Positions 37,397 to 48,169 of a DNA stretch of 64,000 nucleotides are shown here, in pieces. Source of the stretch: Streptomyces justiciae (lineage in GTDB: Bacteria; Actinomycetota; Actinomycetes; Streptomycetales; Streptomycetaceae); NCBI RefSeq assembly GCF_015163075.1, contig NZ_JADDXU010000012.1, forward strand, positions 124,001-188,000, written 5' to 3'. The notes beneath the pieces are model-generated. The model had not been told where the DNA came from. It saw only the letters and a list, made by a program, of their open reading frames with translations, and ran no database searches. Both the position numbers and the translations under genes were made by a program. Positions within the stretch are counted from its first letter, which is position 1; the number at the start of each line of letters is the position of its first letter.

Positions 37397-37725
37397 TACC
37401 GACGTACACCCACGGCCCTACGCGCCCCCGGGCCCCGCGCCACCGCCCACAGCCCTACGCGCCCCACGGACCGGCGCCGCTGCCCCGGCCAACTCGCCCC
37501 CGGACCACTGCCCACGCCTCCACACGCCCCCCAGCCCCCGCGCCCCTGCCCACAGCCCTACGCGCCCCACGGACCGGCGCCGCTGCCCCGGCCAACACGT
37601 CCCCGGACCACTGCCCACGCCTCCACACGCCCCCCGGCCCCGCGCCCCTGCCCCGGCCTACGCGTCCCCGGGCCCCGGGCCCCGCGCGCTGTCCACGGCT
37701 CTACACGCCCCCGCCCCCGCACCGC
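37397..37725. repeat. Intergenic region holding a 103-bp tandem repeat
   Basis: The unit starting GCCCACAGCCCTACGCGCC at 37445 recurs at 37548, exactly 103 bases later, and the second copy ends about 37650. The two copies differ at only a few positions. A decayed third start (GCCCCTGCCCCGGCCTACGC) follows to about 37680. The strand is extremely C-rich. The period is not a multiple of three, so the repeat is not translated in one frame. It fills the space between the PimA-like gene end region and the upstream start of the small membrane protein gene. Confidence 0.85.
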
Positions 37726-38895
37726 TCAGTCCCGCGCCAGCCCCAACCGTGCCCGCAGCCCCGGCGCCCTGTCGTCGTCCGCCGCGGCCACCGCCGCCGC
37801 GCCCGCCGTGACCGTCTCGTAGACCGACAGGATGTCCGCGCCGACCGTCGACCAGTCGAAGCGCCGTACGTGCGCGCTGCCGCGCTCCCGCAGCTCGGCG
37901 AGCCGCTCCGGGGCCGCCAGCAACCGCAGGGCCGCCTCCGCCAGCGCGTCCGCGTCCTCGTTGGTGAAGAGCTCGCCCGCCGCTCCCTGGTCGAGGACCT
38001 GGGCGAAGGCGTCGAGGTCGGAGGCGAGCACCGGGGCGCCCGCCGACATGGCCTCGACCAGGATGATGCCGAAGCTCTCACCACCGGTGTTGGGCGCGAT
38101 GTACAGGTCGACGCTGCGCAGGAAGCGCGCCTTGTCCTCGTCGCTGATCATGCCGAGGAACTCGACGCGCGAGCGGAGTTCCGCCGGCAGCGACTCCACC
38201 GCCTCCTCCTCGTCACCGCGGCCCGCCACCAGCAGCCTGGTCTGCGGCCGCTCGGCGAGGATCTTCGGCAGGGCCCTCATCAGCACCGGCAGGCCCTTGC
38301 GCGGCTCGTCGATGCGGCCGATGAAGCCGATGGTGTCGCCCTGCCACTCGGGCTTGGGCTCGGCCTTGGCGAAGAAGTCGACGTCGACGCCGTTGGGGAT
38401 CACGACCGCGTCGCCGCCGAGGTGCTCCACCAGCGTGCGCCGGGCGTACTCGCTCACCGCGATGCGCGCGCTGATCTTCTCCAGGGCGGCCTGGAGGATC
38501 GAGTACGCGGCGATCATCGCCTTGGAGCGCGGGTTGGAGGTGTGGAAGGTGGCGACCAGCGGGCCCTGGGCCGCCCAGCAGGTCAGCAGGCCGAGGGACG
38601 GCGAGGACGGCTCGTGGATGTGGACGACGTCGAACTCGCCGTCGTGCAGCCATCTGCGCACGCGTGCCGCGCTCAGGAACCCGAAGTTCAGCCGGGCCAC
38701 CGAGCCGTTGTACGGCACCGGCACCGCGCGGCCGGCCGAGACGACGTACGGCGGCAGCGGGGTGTCGTCGTCGGCCGGTGCGAGGACGGAGACGTCGTGG
38801 CCGAGCCGGATGAAGTACTCGGCGAGATCACGGATGTGGAACTGGACGCCGCCCGGCACGTCCCAGGAGTACGGGCAGACGATGCCGATCCTCAC
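37726..38895 (-). CDS. pimA: GT4 glycosyltransferase, phosphatidylinositol alpha-mannosyltransferase PimA-like
   Basis: PimA adds the first mannose of phosphatidylinositol mannosides from GDP-mannose at the inner leaflet. The 389-residue GT-B protein begins MRIGIVCPYSWDVPGGVQFH, with HIHEPSSPSLG, GFIGRIDEPRKGLPVLM and the donor-site motif GESFGIILVEAMSAG (EX7E). It is the third of pgsA-like, patA-like and pimA-like genes linked by ATGA overlaps. That cluster matches the mycobacterial PIM cluster, which supports the name. Confidence 0.88.
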   Translation of the reverse strand: MRIGIVCPYSWDVPGGVQFHIRDLAEYFIRLGHDVSVLAPADDDTPLPPYVVSAGRAVPVPYNGSVARLNFGFLSAARVRRWLHDGEFDVVHIHEPSSPSLGLLTCWAAQGPLVATFHTSNPRSKAMIAAYSILQAALEKISARIAVSEYARRTLVEHLGGDAVVIPNGVDVDFFAKAEPKPEWQGDTIGFIGRIDEPRKGLPVLMRALPKILAERPQTRLLVAGRGDEEEAVESLPAELRSRVEFLGMISDEDKARFLRSVDLYIAPNTGGESFGIILVEAMSAGAPVLASDLDAFAQVLDQGAAGELFTNEDADALAEAALRLLAAPERLAELRERGSAHVRRFDWSTVGADILSVYETVTAGAAAVAAADDDRAPGLRARLGLARD

Positions 38896-39800
38896 GAGGG
38901 CGCCTTACCGGGGTCGAGATCCTTGAGCCACAACCGCTGCAGCATGTGCCAGTCCTCCGGATGGTCGGCGATGCCCGAGGCGAAGGCATCGGCCAGCGCC
39001 TGTGCCATGACAGACGTCTTTTCCGCCCGCGTACCTGACTCGGGCACCTCGATCGGGGGATGCACCCTGCCCTGCATCACCGGCGAGTCGTCGTACCAGA
39101 GCGTCACGGGGAGCAGCAGCGCCCCGGTCTGCTGGGCGAGCAGCGCGGGCCCGGCGGGGATGCGGGTCGCCTCGCCGAAGAACTGGACCTCGACGCCGGA
39201 CGACGACAGGTCTCGCTCGGCCACCAGGCAGACCAGGCCGCCGTCGCGCAGTCGCCGGGCCAGGGTGCCGAAGGCGGTGCCGCCGCTGTGCGGCAGGACC
39301 TCCATGCCGAGGCCCTCGCGGTAGGCGACGAAACGGTCGTACAGGGTCTCGGGCTTGAGGCGTTCTGCGACGGTCGTGAAGGGCGTCTCCAGCTTGGTGG
39401 TGACCCAGGCGCCGGCGAGGTCCCAGTTGCCCATGTGGGGCAGCGCCAGGATGACGCCCCGGTCGGAGGCGATGCCGTCGGTGAGGTAGTGCACATCCTT
39501 GGGGTCGAAGCCGGTCTTCACGCGCTCCGCGCTCCACGCGGGCAGCCGGAAGGACTCCATCCAGTAGCGCAGGTACGAGCGCATGCCCGCGCGGGACAAC
39601 TCGGCGAGCCGCTCGGGGCTCGCGTCGGGCACCACGCGCGCGTAGTTGCTCTCCAGCCGCTGGACGCCCTTGCCGCGCTTCTTCCAGGCGAGGTCCGCGA
39701 TGGTCTGCCCGAGGCGCACGGCGACCGGCTCGGGGAGCTTCTTGACCGCTCCCCAGCCCAGGCCGTACATGCCGTCGGTCAGCCGGTCGCGAGCGCTCAC
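38892..39800 (-). CDS. patA: Phosphatidylinositol mannoside acyltransferase (PatA-like, LpxL/HtrB fold)
   Basis: The 302-residue protein belongs to the lysophospholipid/lipid A acyltransferase family. The catalytic HX4D motif is HMGNWD at residues 122-127, with YWMESFRLP upstream and SGVEVQFFGEATRIPAGPALL downstream. In the PIM pathway PatA acylates the mannose on PI. ATGA overlaps link it to the synthase upstream and the mannosyltransferase downstream. Confidence 0.87.
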   Translation of the reverse strand: MSARDRLTDGMYGLGWGAVKKLPEPVAVRLGQTIADLAWKKRGKGVQRLESNYARVVPDASPERLAELSRAGMRSYLRYWMESFRLPAWSAERVKTGFDPKDVHYLTDGIASDRGVILALPHMGNWDLAGAWVTTKLETPFTTVAERLKPETLYDRFVAYREGLGMEVLPHSGGTAFGTLARRLRDGGLVCLVAERDLSSSGVEVQFFGEATRIPAGPALLAQQTGALLLPVTLWYDDSPVMQGRVHPPIEVPESGTRAEKTSVMAQALADAFASGIADHPEDWHMLQRLWLKDLDPGKAPS

Positions 39801-40456
39801 TTCGCCGCCTCCTGCGCGCCCGCGGCTTCGTCGGCCTCGGCCGACTCACGGCGGACCGTGACCACACGCTGGATCAGGGTCACCAGGCTGCCGACCGCGA
39901 CGATCCACAGGGCGACGGGCAGCAGGTACTGGATGCCCGGCACACCGAACTTGTGCAGGCCCGCGAAACCGGCCGCGACCAGGGAGATCACCAGTCGCTC
40001 GGCCCGCTCCACGAGCCCGTTGACGGCGACCGGCAGACCGATCGACTCACCCCGGGCCTTGGTGTACGAGACCACCTGGCCGCTCGCCAGGCAGAAGATC
40101 GAGACGGCGCACAGGGCGATGTCGTCGCCGCCACCGGCGTACCAGAGGGCGAAGCCGCCGAAGATCGCGCCGTCCGCCACCCGGTCGAGCGTGGAGTCCA
40201 GGAAGGCACCCCAGCGGCTGGAGCGGCCGAGCTGGCGGGCCATGTTGCCGTCGACGAGGTCGGAGAACACGAAGAGCGTGATCACGACCGTGCCCCAGAA
40301 GAACTCGCCCATGGGGTAGAAGACCAGCGCGCCCGCGACCACCCCTGCGGTACCGAGGAGTGTCACCGTGTCGGGGCTGACGCCCCTGCGGATCAGAAAC
40401 GCGGCGAACGGTGTGAGGACACGCGTGAAGAATGCACGCGCGTACTTGTTCAGCAT
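39797..40456 (-). CDS. pgsA: CDP-alcohol phosphatidyltransferase, phosphatidylinositol phosphate synthase-like
   Basis: The 219-residue integral membrane enzyme carries the full family motif DX2DGX2ARX8GX3DX3D at residues 66-91 (DLVDGNMARQLG then GAFLDSTLD). By position in the PIM cluster it should be the actinobacterial PI-phosphate synthase, using CDP-diacylglycerol and inositol phosphate. The ATG at 40456 is chosen because GGGAAGG lies 4-10 bases upstream; upstream ATGs at 40513 or 40549 would add a basic, poorly conserved extension. It is divergent from the EF-G-like gene with a 273-bp gap in which I see no further gene. Confidence 0.9.
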   Translation of the reverse strand: MLNKYARAFFTRVLTPFAAFLIRRGVSPDTVTLLGTAGVVAGALVFYPMGEFFWGTVVITLFVFSDLVDGNMARQLGRSSRWGAFLDSTLDRVADGAIFGGFALWYAGGGDDIALCAVSIFCLASGQVVSYTKARGESIGLPVAVNGLVERAERLVISLVAAGFAGLHKFGVPGIQYLLPVALWIVAVGSLVTLIQRVVTVRRESAEADEAAGAQEAAK

Positions 40457-40729
40457 GGCCTTCCCGAGGGTCGGTGTCGCCGCGCGGCCCCTGCTGGCCA
40501 CCGGCTGGCCCATCGTAGCCACGCGCGCGCGTGTGCGACCGCCGGGCACCCGAGCCCCGTGTCACGTCCTCATGGCGTACGGGTAACGGCGCGATCGCGT
40601 CCGCTGTATGGACGCACCGTGACGAGAGTGGAAAGCTCGAAGAACCGCGGGCGTCACCGGAGCCGCCATCGCACGCGGATCCGCATGTCCGCGCCCACAG
40701 TGACCTCACCGTGCACGGGAGGCAAGGCC

Positions 40730-42925
40730 ATGGGCGACAAGGCGAACGCACACCCCGGAGCCGCCGGAAGGGCAACAGCGGCCGACCACCCCGCGTCCGT
40801 ACGGAATGTGGTGCTGGTCGGCCACTCCGGATCGGGCAAGACGACATTGGTGGAAGCTCTCGCACTGACAGCGGGGGCGGTGAACCGGGCGGGCCGCGTG
40901 GAGGACGGCGGCACCGTCTCCGACTACGACGAGATCGAGCACCGGCAGAATCGTTCGGTGCAGCTCTCCCTGGTGCCGGTCGAATGGGACGGCATCAAGG
41001 TCAATCTTCTGGACACCCCCGGATACGCCGACTTCGTCGGGGAACTCAGGGCCGGTCTGCGAGCGGCGGACGCGGCCCTTTTCGTCGTCTCCGCCTCGGA
41101 CGGCGTGGACGGCTCCACCCGCATGGTGTGGGAGGAGTGCGCGGCCGTCGGCATGCCGCGCGCGATCGTGATCACACACCTGGAGGCCGCCCGCGCGGAC
41201 TTCGAGGAGATGACCCGGACCTGCGCGGAGGCCTTCGGCGGCGACGACCCCGACGCCGTGCTCCCGCTCTATCTGCCGCTGCACGGCCCGCAGGGGCCCG
41301 ACGGGCACGCGCCCGTGACCGGTCTGACCGGGCTGCTGTCGCAGAAGCTGTTCGACTACTCCACCGGCGAGCGCAAGGAGTCCGAGCCGGGCGAGGACGA
41401 GCTCCCGGAACTGGAGGACGCCCGCAACCGGCTGATCGAGGGGATCATCTCCGAGAGCGAGGACGAGACCCTCATGGACCGCTATCTCGGCGGTGAGCAG
41501 GTCGACGTCAAGACCCTGATCGAGGACCTCGAACGGGCCGTCGCGCGCGGGGTGTTCCATCCGGTCCTCGCCGCGGCTCCCGCGACCGACGGCGGCAGGC
41601 AGGGGCTCGGCACGGTCGAGGTGCTGGAGCTGATCACACGGGGCTTCCCGACGCCGTTCGAGCACCCCACGCCCGGCGTCACGACCATCGACGGCAAGCC
41701 GCGCGAGATCAAGGCCTGCGACACCGAGGGCCCGCTGGTCGCGGAGGTCGTCAAGACGTCCTCCGACCCCTACGTGGGCCGCGTCTCCCTGGTCCGTGTC
41801 TTCTCCGGCACCCTGCGCCCCGACGAGACCGTCCACGTCTCCGGGCACGGCCTGGCCGACCGCGGGCACGAGGACCACGACGTCGACGAACGCGTCGGCG
41901 CCCTGTCCACGCCCTTCGGCAAGCAGCAGCGCCCGGTGACGCACGCCATCGCCGGTGACCTGGTCTGTGTGGCCAAGCTCAGCCGCGCGGAGACCGGCGA
42001 CACCCTGTCGGCCAAGGACGACCCGCTCCTGATGGAGCCCTGGCAGATGCCCGACCCGCTGCTGCCGCTCGCCATCCAGGCGCACAGCAAGGCAGACGAG
42101 GACAAGCTCTCGCAGGGCCTGTCCCGGCTGGTCGCCGAGGACCCGACGATGCGGCTGGAGCAGAACCAGGACACCCACCAGGTGGTGCTGTGGTGCCTCG
42201 GCGAGGCCCACGCCGACGTCGCGCTGGAGAGGCTGCGCAGCCGCTACGGCGTCCAGGTCGACGTCGTACCCCACAAGGTCTCCCTTCGGGAGACGTTCGC
42301 CGGCAAGTCGGGCGGGCGCGGGCGGCATGTGAAGCAGTCCGGCGGGCACGGGCAGTACGCGATCTGCGAGATCGAGGTCGAGCCGCTGCCGGGCGGCTCG
42401 GGCATCGAGTTCGTGGACAAGGTCGTCGGCGGCGCGGTGCCGCGGCAGTTCATCCCGTCGGTCGAGAAGGGCGTAAAGGCCCAGGCCGCCAAGGGAGTTG
42501 CGGCCGGCTACCCGCTCATCGACGTGCGGATCACGCTCCTCGACGGCAAGGCGCACTCGGTGGACTCCTCCGACGCCGCCTTCCAGACGGCCGGGGCGCT
42601 GGCGCTGCGGGAGGCGGCGGCCGACGCGAAGATCCATCTGCTGGAACCGGTGGCCGAGGTGAGCATCCTGGTCGGCGACGACTACGTGGGCGCCGTGATG
42701 AGCGACCTGTCCGGGCGGCGCGGCCGGGTGCTGGGCACCGAGCAGACCAGCGGCAACCGCACCCTCGTCAAGGCCGAGGTGCCGGAGATCGAGATCGGCC
42801 GGTACGCGGTCGACCTGCGCTCGCTGTCCCACGGCACGGCCCGCTTCAACCGCTCCTACGCCCGGCACGAACCGATGCCGGCGCAGGTCGCCGAGAGAAT
42901 CCGTGAAGAGGCGCGCGATTCCTAG
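40730..42925 (+). CDS. Elongation factor G-like GTPase (EF-G2/FusA2 type)
   Basis: The 731-residue protein has the EF-G domain order. G1 is GHSGSGKTT (31-39) and G3 is DTPGYADF (95-102). The G4 motif, NKxD in true EF-G, reads THLE (149-152), so guanine recognition is altered. Domain IV has GGRGRHVKQSGGHGQYAICE and the C-terminus LSGRRGRVLGTE. It resembles the second, EF-G-like protein of actinobacteria, whose role is not settled; canonical translocase function is unlikely to be its main job. ATG 40730 follows GGGAGG. Confidence 0.9.
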   Translation: MGDKANAHPGAAGRATAADHPASVRNVVLVGHSGSGKTTLVEALALTAGAVNRAGRVEDGGTVSDYDEIEHRQNRSVQLSLVPVEWDGIKVNLLDTPGYADFVGELRAGLRAADAALFVVSASDGVDGSTRMVWEECAAVGMPRAIVITHLEAARADFEEMTRTCAEAFGGDDPDAVLPLYLPLHGPQGPDGHAPVTGLTGLLSQKLFDYSTGERKESEPGEDELPELEDARNRLIEGIISESEDETLMDRYLGGEQVDVKTLIEDLERAVARGVFHPVLAAAPATDGGRQGLGTVEVLELITRGFPTPFEHPTPGVTTIDGKPREIKACDTEGPLVAEVVKTSSDPYVGRVSLVRVFSGTLRPDETVHVSGHGLADRGHEDHDVDERVGALSTPFGKQQRPVTHAIAGDLVCVAKLSRAETGDTLSAKDDPLLMEPWQMPDPLLPLAIQAHSKADEDKLSQGLSRLVAEDPTMRLEQNQDTHQVVLWCLGEAHADVALERLRSRYGVQVDVVPHKVSLRETFAGKSGGRGRHVKQSGGHGQYAICEIEVEPLPGGSGIEFVDKVVGGAVPRQFIPSVEKGVKAQAAKGVAAGYPLIDVRITLLDGKAHSVDSSDAAFQTAGALALREAAADAKIHLLEPVAEVSILVGDDYVGAVMSDLSGRRGRVLGTEQTSGNRTLVKAEVPEIEIGRYAVDLRSLSHGTARFNRSYARHEPMPAQVAERIREEARDS

Positions 42926-42977
42926 CAGTTGGGGCCGGGCACGCTCCAAGTGACCTTTGTGGAACGCTCCCCTCCGA

Positions 42978-43007
42978 GTCGGCGGGCGGCTTGGGCCGTC
43001 CGCCGAC
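42978..43007. terminator. Terminator of the EF-G-like gene
   Basis: GTCGGCGGGCGGC pairs with GCCGTCCGCCGAC (one G-U pair) around TTGG, 52 bases after the stop codon. Confidence 0.75.
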
Positions 43008-43112
43008 GAATGTCGGTGGCTGCGGATACGCTGATCACCTGATCAACAGGTGTGCGAAGCAAGCAAGTCGGGAAGGCCGCAGGAGCGACCATGGCGGCGA
43101 TCGGGGGCGGGA

Positions 43113-44780
43113 ATGACCGTTGATGCCGGTTACGAAAGCGTCTTCGGACCACAGGTGCCCCGCACGGGGGACGAGAGCCAGACGGCGACCTTCGCCCTGG
43201 CCTCGGCGGCGTACCGGGACAATCTGGTCGACGACATCAAGAAGGCCAACAACGAATGGCACGAGACGACGGTCAAGGAGGGCCAGGGCTGGACCGGCGG
43301 CCTGTTCAAGCCCAATCTCGGTGAGGCGTTCTCCCGGGCCGTGATCGACCGCATGATCGGCGAGGACCGCAAGCCGCTCATCCAGTCCTTCGGCACCGAG
43401 CCCCAGGTCGTCGTCGACCACTGCCTGGCCGCCTACCGCCTGCGCCGCGCGCGGGACTTGCGGCTCTCGACCGTCATGCTGCTGACCGGCGTGCTGTTCC
43501 TGCCCGGCCTCCTGGTGTGGCTCCTGGTGTTCGCGATCCGCACCACCATCGACAAGAACCCCAACAAGCGCGCCTCCGCCCTCGCCACCACGCTCCTCGT
43601 CGGCGTCGGCGCCCTCGCCGTCATCTTCCTGATCAAGATGCCGTTCACCGGCTTCTGGGGCTGGTACGCACGCGCGTGCGTGGTCGCGCCGGTCATCGGC
43701 TGGTTCTGGGCCAAGCAGATCTGCGACAGCGCCGCGAAGGACCTGCGCGCCCGCTGGGACGGACTGATCGCGGGCAGCAGCGTCGGCGCCCAGGTCCCCG
43801 AGGCGGTGCCGAGCAGCCCCGGCGAGACCCAGGCCGAGCAGAAGCGCCAGTCCCTCGCCCGTCTCAGCGCCGAGCAGCAGTCCAACCACGTCTTCTACGC
43901 CGGCCCCAAGGGCATCCTCGGCATGGGCACCCGCTGGGGCAGCTGGCAGCTCGCCGAGGACCTCACCCCCGCCGACCCGTCCCGGGAGATCCATCCGTTC
44001 CGCAGCTGGGACGTCATCCGCAACATCGAGGCCCGGCTGCGGATGCTGGAACGGAACACCATCAACACCGGCGGCTTCCCGAAGGCGTCCATACGGCACT
44101 GGATCGTCTCGCCGATCGGTGAGAACGCCAAGGCTGTGGCCCGCACCGAGCAGTCGGCGGACATCGAGGCCTTCCAGCACCGCCAGCACTCGATACAGGA
44201 CATCTGCAACAAGCAGCAGTTCGGCAGCGGCGACCGGCACTACCTCGGCGTGCAGTGGACGCTGTGGGACGGCCAGCTGATCCTCACGATGATGATCACC
44301 GTCACGGTGCTGCACGAGACGCTGCGCATCGAGGTGACCGGCCACGCGCTCGGCCCGGTGAACTCGCTGTTCACGGGCAAGTCCGAGGCCCCCACGAAGG
44401 AGGTCGCGAAGTCCTTCAAGCCGTGGGAGACCCGCAAGGTCAACCTGCCGCTGGTCCCCACCGACGAGGTCGTACGACTCACTGTGCGCGCCCCGCTGAC
44501 CTGGTACCCGCCCCTGCTGAACTGGCTCGGCGGCACCATCACCCTCCCCGAGCCGTTCGGCCTGCGGCACGTCTGGGCCGACCAGCCCTGGCGCCACCGC
44601 TTCATGGCCGACGACGCCATGCGCGCCGCGACACCGGTGCTGCGTGTGGTGCACGCGGCGGCGATCAAGGTCCTGGAGGACAACGGCGTCGACACGGAGA
44701 AGTTCGGCACGAGGTCGGCGTTCCTCAGCACCGCGGTCCAGGACCCGTCCCCGAAGAAGGCCGACCTCTACGACGCGTAG
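43113..44780 (+). CDS. Multi-pass membrane protein of unknown function
   Basis: The 555-residue protein starts at ATG 43113 after GGGGGCGGGA. Residues 1-105 are soluble (an N-terminal MTVDAGYESVFGPQVPRTGD and a helix rich in charged residues). Three membrane helices follow at about 112-210 (STVMLLTGVLFLPGLLVWLL, LATTLLVGVGALAVIFLI, ACVVAPVIGWFW). A large cytoplasmic C-terminal domain holds one more hydrophobic segment (LILTMMITVTVLHETLRI) and YPPLLNWLGGTITLPEPFGL. I recognise no domain. It ends 4 bases before the convergent HIT gene stop. Confidence 0.8.
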   Translation: MTVDAGYESVFGPQVPRTGDESQTATFALASAAYRDNLVDDIKKANNEWHETTVKEGQGWTGGLFKPNLGEAFSRAVIDRMIGEDRKPLIQSFGTEPQVVVDHCLAAYRLRRARDLRLSTVMLLTGVLFLPGLLVWLLVFAIRTTIDKNPNKRASALATTLLVGVGALAVIFLIKMPFTGFWGWYARACVVAPVIGWFWAKQICDSAAKDLRARWDGLIAGSSVGAQVPEAVPSSPGETQAEQKRQSLARLSAEQQSNHVFYAGPKGILGMGTRWGSWQLAEDLTPADPSREIHPFRSWDVIRNIEARLRMLERNTINTGGFPKASIRHWIVSPIGENAKAVARTEQSADIEAFQHRQHSIQDICNKQQFGSGDRHYLGVQWTLWDGQLILTMMITVTVLHETLRIEVTGHALGPVNSLFTGKSEAPTKEVAKSFKPWETRKVNLPLVPTDEVVRLTVRAPLTWYPPLLNWLGGTITLPEPFGLRHVWADQPWRHRFMADDAMRAATPVLRVVHAAAIKVLEDNGVDTEKFGTRSAFLSTAVQDPSPKKADLYDA

Positions 44781-44784
44781 CCGG

Positions 44785-45330
44785 CTACGCGGGCCAGGCG
44801 TCCGCGAGCATCTTGCGGGTGTCGGCGAGCAGCTGCGGCAGCACCTTGGTGTGGCCGACGACCGGCATGAAGTTCGTGTCGCCGCCCCAGCGGGGCACGA
44901 TGTGCTGGTGCAGGTGGGCGGCGATACCGGCGCCGGCCACCGTGCCCTGGTTCATGCCGATGTTGAAGCCGTGCGCGCCGGACGCGGTGCGCAGGGCCGT
45001 CATCGCCTGCTTGGTCAGCGCGGCCAGCTCGACGGTCTCCGCGTCCGTGAGATCGGTGTAGTCGGCCACATGCCGGTAGGGCACGACCATCAGGTGACCG
45101 CCGTTGTACGGGTACAGGTTCAGCACCGCGTACACCTGCTCGCCGCGGCGGACGATCAGACCGTCCTCGTCGGACTTGGCCGGGATGGAGCAGAAGGGGC
45201 AGCCGTCGTCGGCACCCGGGCCGGTCGGCTTGTTCTCGCCCTGGATGTAGGCCATCCGGTGGGGCGTCCACAGACGCTGGAACGCGTCCTGGGTCCCCAC
45301 TCCCCACTGCTGCTCCGGCTCACTCGTCAT
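44785..45330 (-). CDS. HIT family hydrolase/phosphorylase (Ap4A-type)
   Basis: The 181-residue protein has the histidine triad HLHQHIVP and, upstream, CPFCSIPAKSDEDGLIVRRG (zinc/nucleotide region) and YPYNGGHLMVVPYRHVADY. It resembles the actinobacterial HIT protein encoded next to thrS and the PIM genes, which acts on diadenosine tetraphosphate in mycobacteria. The ATG at 45330 (MTSEPEQQ) is used; sequence upstream in frame is Arg/Ser-rich and not HIT-like. Confidence 0.92.
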   Translation of the reverse strand: MTSEPEQQWGVGTQDAFQRLWTPHRMAYIQGENKPTGPGADDGCPFCSIPAKSDEDGLIVRRGEQVYAVLNLYPYNGGHLMVVPYRHVADYTDLTDAETVELAALTKQAMTALRTASGAHGFNIGMNQGTVAGAGIAAHLHQHIVPRWGGDTNFMPVVGHTKVLPQLLADTRKMLADAWPA

Positions 45331-45409
45331 GCAGGGAAGCATATGGCTTCGCCCGTTCGCGGCGTGTCGCCGGGGTTGCGCCCGCAGCGGCGCGGGCGAA
45401 GCTGTCGGG

Positions 45410-46066
45410 GTGGAGACCGACAGCCGCAAGGACCGCTGGGAGCGGCGCACCGAGGCCCCACTTGCCGTGGCGTCACTGCTGTTCCTCACCGCATACGCGG
45501 TCCGTGTCCTGGCACCGGATCTGGCGGAGGGCTGGCGCGACCTCTGCCTCGCGGTGCTGCTGGCCGCCTGGGCGCTGTTCGCGGCGGACTACGCCGTCCT
45601 CTGGTGGGTCAGCGGACAGCGGCTGCGGTTCGTCCGCACCCACTTGCTGGACACGCTGGTGCTGGTGCTGCCGCTGCTGCGGCCCCTGCGGGTCGTCCGG
45701 GTCTACGAGGCGGTGCAGCGGCGGCACGGCAGGCCCCGGCTCGCGCTGCACGCGCGCGTGATGGTGTACGCCGGACTGTCGACGCTCCTGCTCGGCTTCT
45801 CGGGCTCGCTCGCCGTGTACCAGCAGGAGCGGGGCGCGGCCGACGCCTCCATCCGGACCTTCGGCGACTCCGTGTGGTGGACCTGCGCCACCCTCGCGAC
45901 CGTCGGCTACGGCGACGTCACCCCCGTCACCCCGATCGGCCGTCTCATCGCCATCGGCATGATGGCCATCGGCCTGGCGCTGCTCGGCGCGGTCACCGGC
46001 ACCTTCGCCTCGTGGCTGCTCCAGGTCTTCTCGCGCGAGGACGACGAGAGGCCCCCGGGAAGCTGA
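45410..46066 (+). CDS. Voltage-gated-like potassium channel subunit
   Basis: The 218-residue protein starts at GTG 45410. The selectivity filter is TVGYGD at 164-169, with pore helix VWWTCATLA and a following helix IAIGMMAIGLALLGAVTGTFA. Upstream lie four hydrophobic segments (about 19-36, 44-68, 79-96, 116-138). The third contains the basic stretch LRPLRVVRVYE, a reduced S4-like helix. The start is uncertain: an ATG at 45329 would overlap the divergent HIT start. Confidence 0.85.
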   Translation: METDSRKDRWERRTEAPLAVASLLFLTAYAVRVLAPDLAEGWRDLCLAVLLAAWALFAADYAVLWWVSGQRLRFVRTHLLDTLVLVLPLLRPLRVVRVYEAVQRRHGRPRLALHARVMVYAGLSTLLLGFSGSLAVYQQERGAADASIRTFGDSVWWTCATLATVGYGDVTPVTPIGRLIAIGMMAIGLALLGAVTGTFASWLLQVFSREDDERPPGS

Positions 46067-46082
46067 GCCTCCCGAGGGCCTC
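46048..46082. terminator. Hairpin at the convergent potassium channel/thrS junction
   Basis: GAGGCCC-CCGGGA pairs with TCCCG-AGGGCCTC with a single mismatch pair and a 9-base loop; the channel stop codon lies in the loop. It can serve both converging genes. Confidence 0.6.
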
Positions 46083-46102
46083 CGCGTACTGCTGGCGAGC
46101 GA

Positions 46103-48079
<1,977 letters not shown>

Positions 48080-48169
48080 CGGTCTCTCCTGACTGAAGGG
48101 GATGCGAGCGCCATACCGTGAGCGCGCGCAATAGGGGATCGTACCGACCCGCACCCACCGACCGCGAAA

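Noticed and set aside
37375..39324. A 649-residue plus-strand frame beginning in the 103-bp repeat
   Set aside because: The first part translates a repeat whose period is not a multiple of three, and the rest is antisense to the PimA-like and PatA-like genes.
39953..40729. N-terminal extension of the EF-G-like protein
   Set aside because: The extension runs antisense through the PgsA-like gene, and a strong ribosome site directly precedes the ATG at 40730.
45329..45409. Longer potassium channel starting at the ATG 45329
   Set aside because: It would overlap the divergent HIT start codon and add an Arg/Gly/Ala-rich segment without channel similarity; the GTG at 45410 fits better.
48080..48169. 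A T-box leader for thrS
   Set aside because: The 90-base gap is too short and shows no specifier loop, T-box motif or terminator/antiterminator pair.
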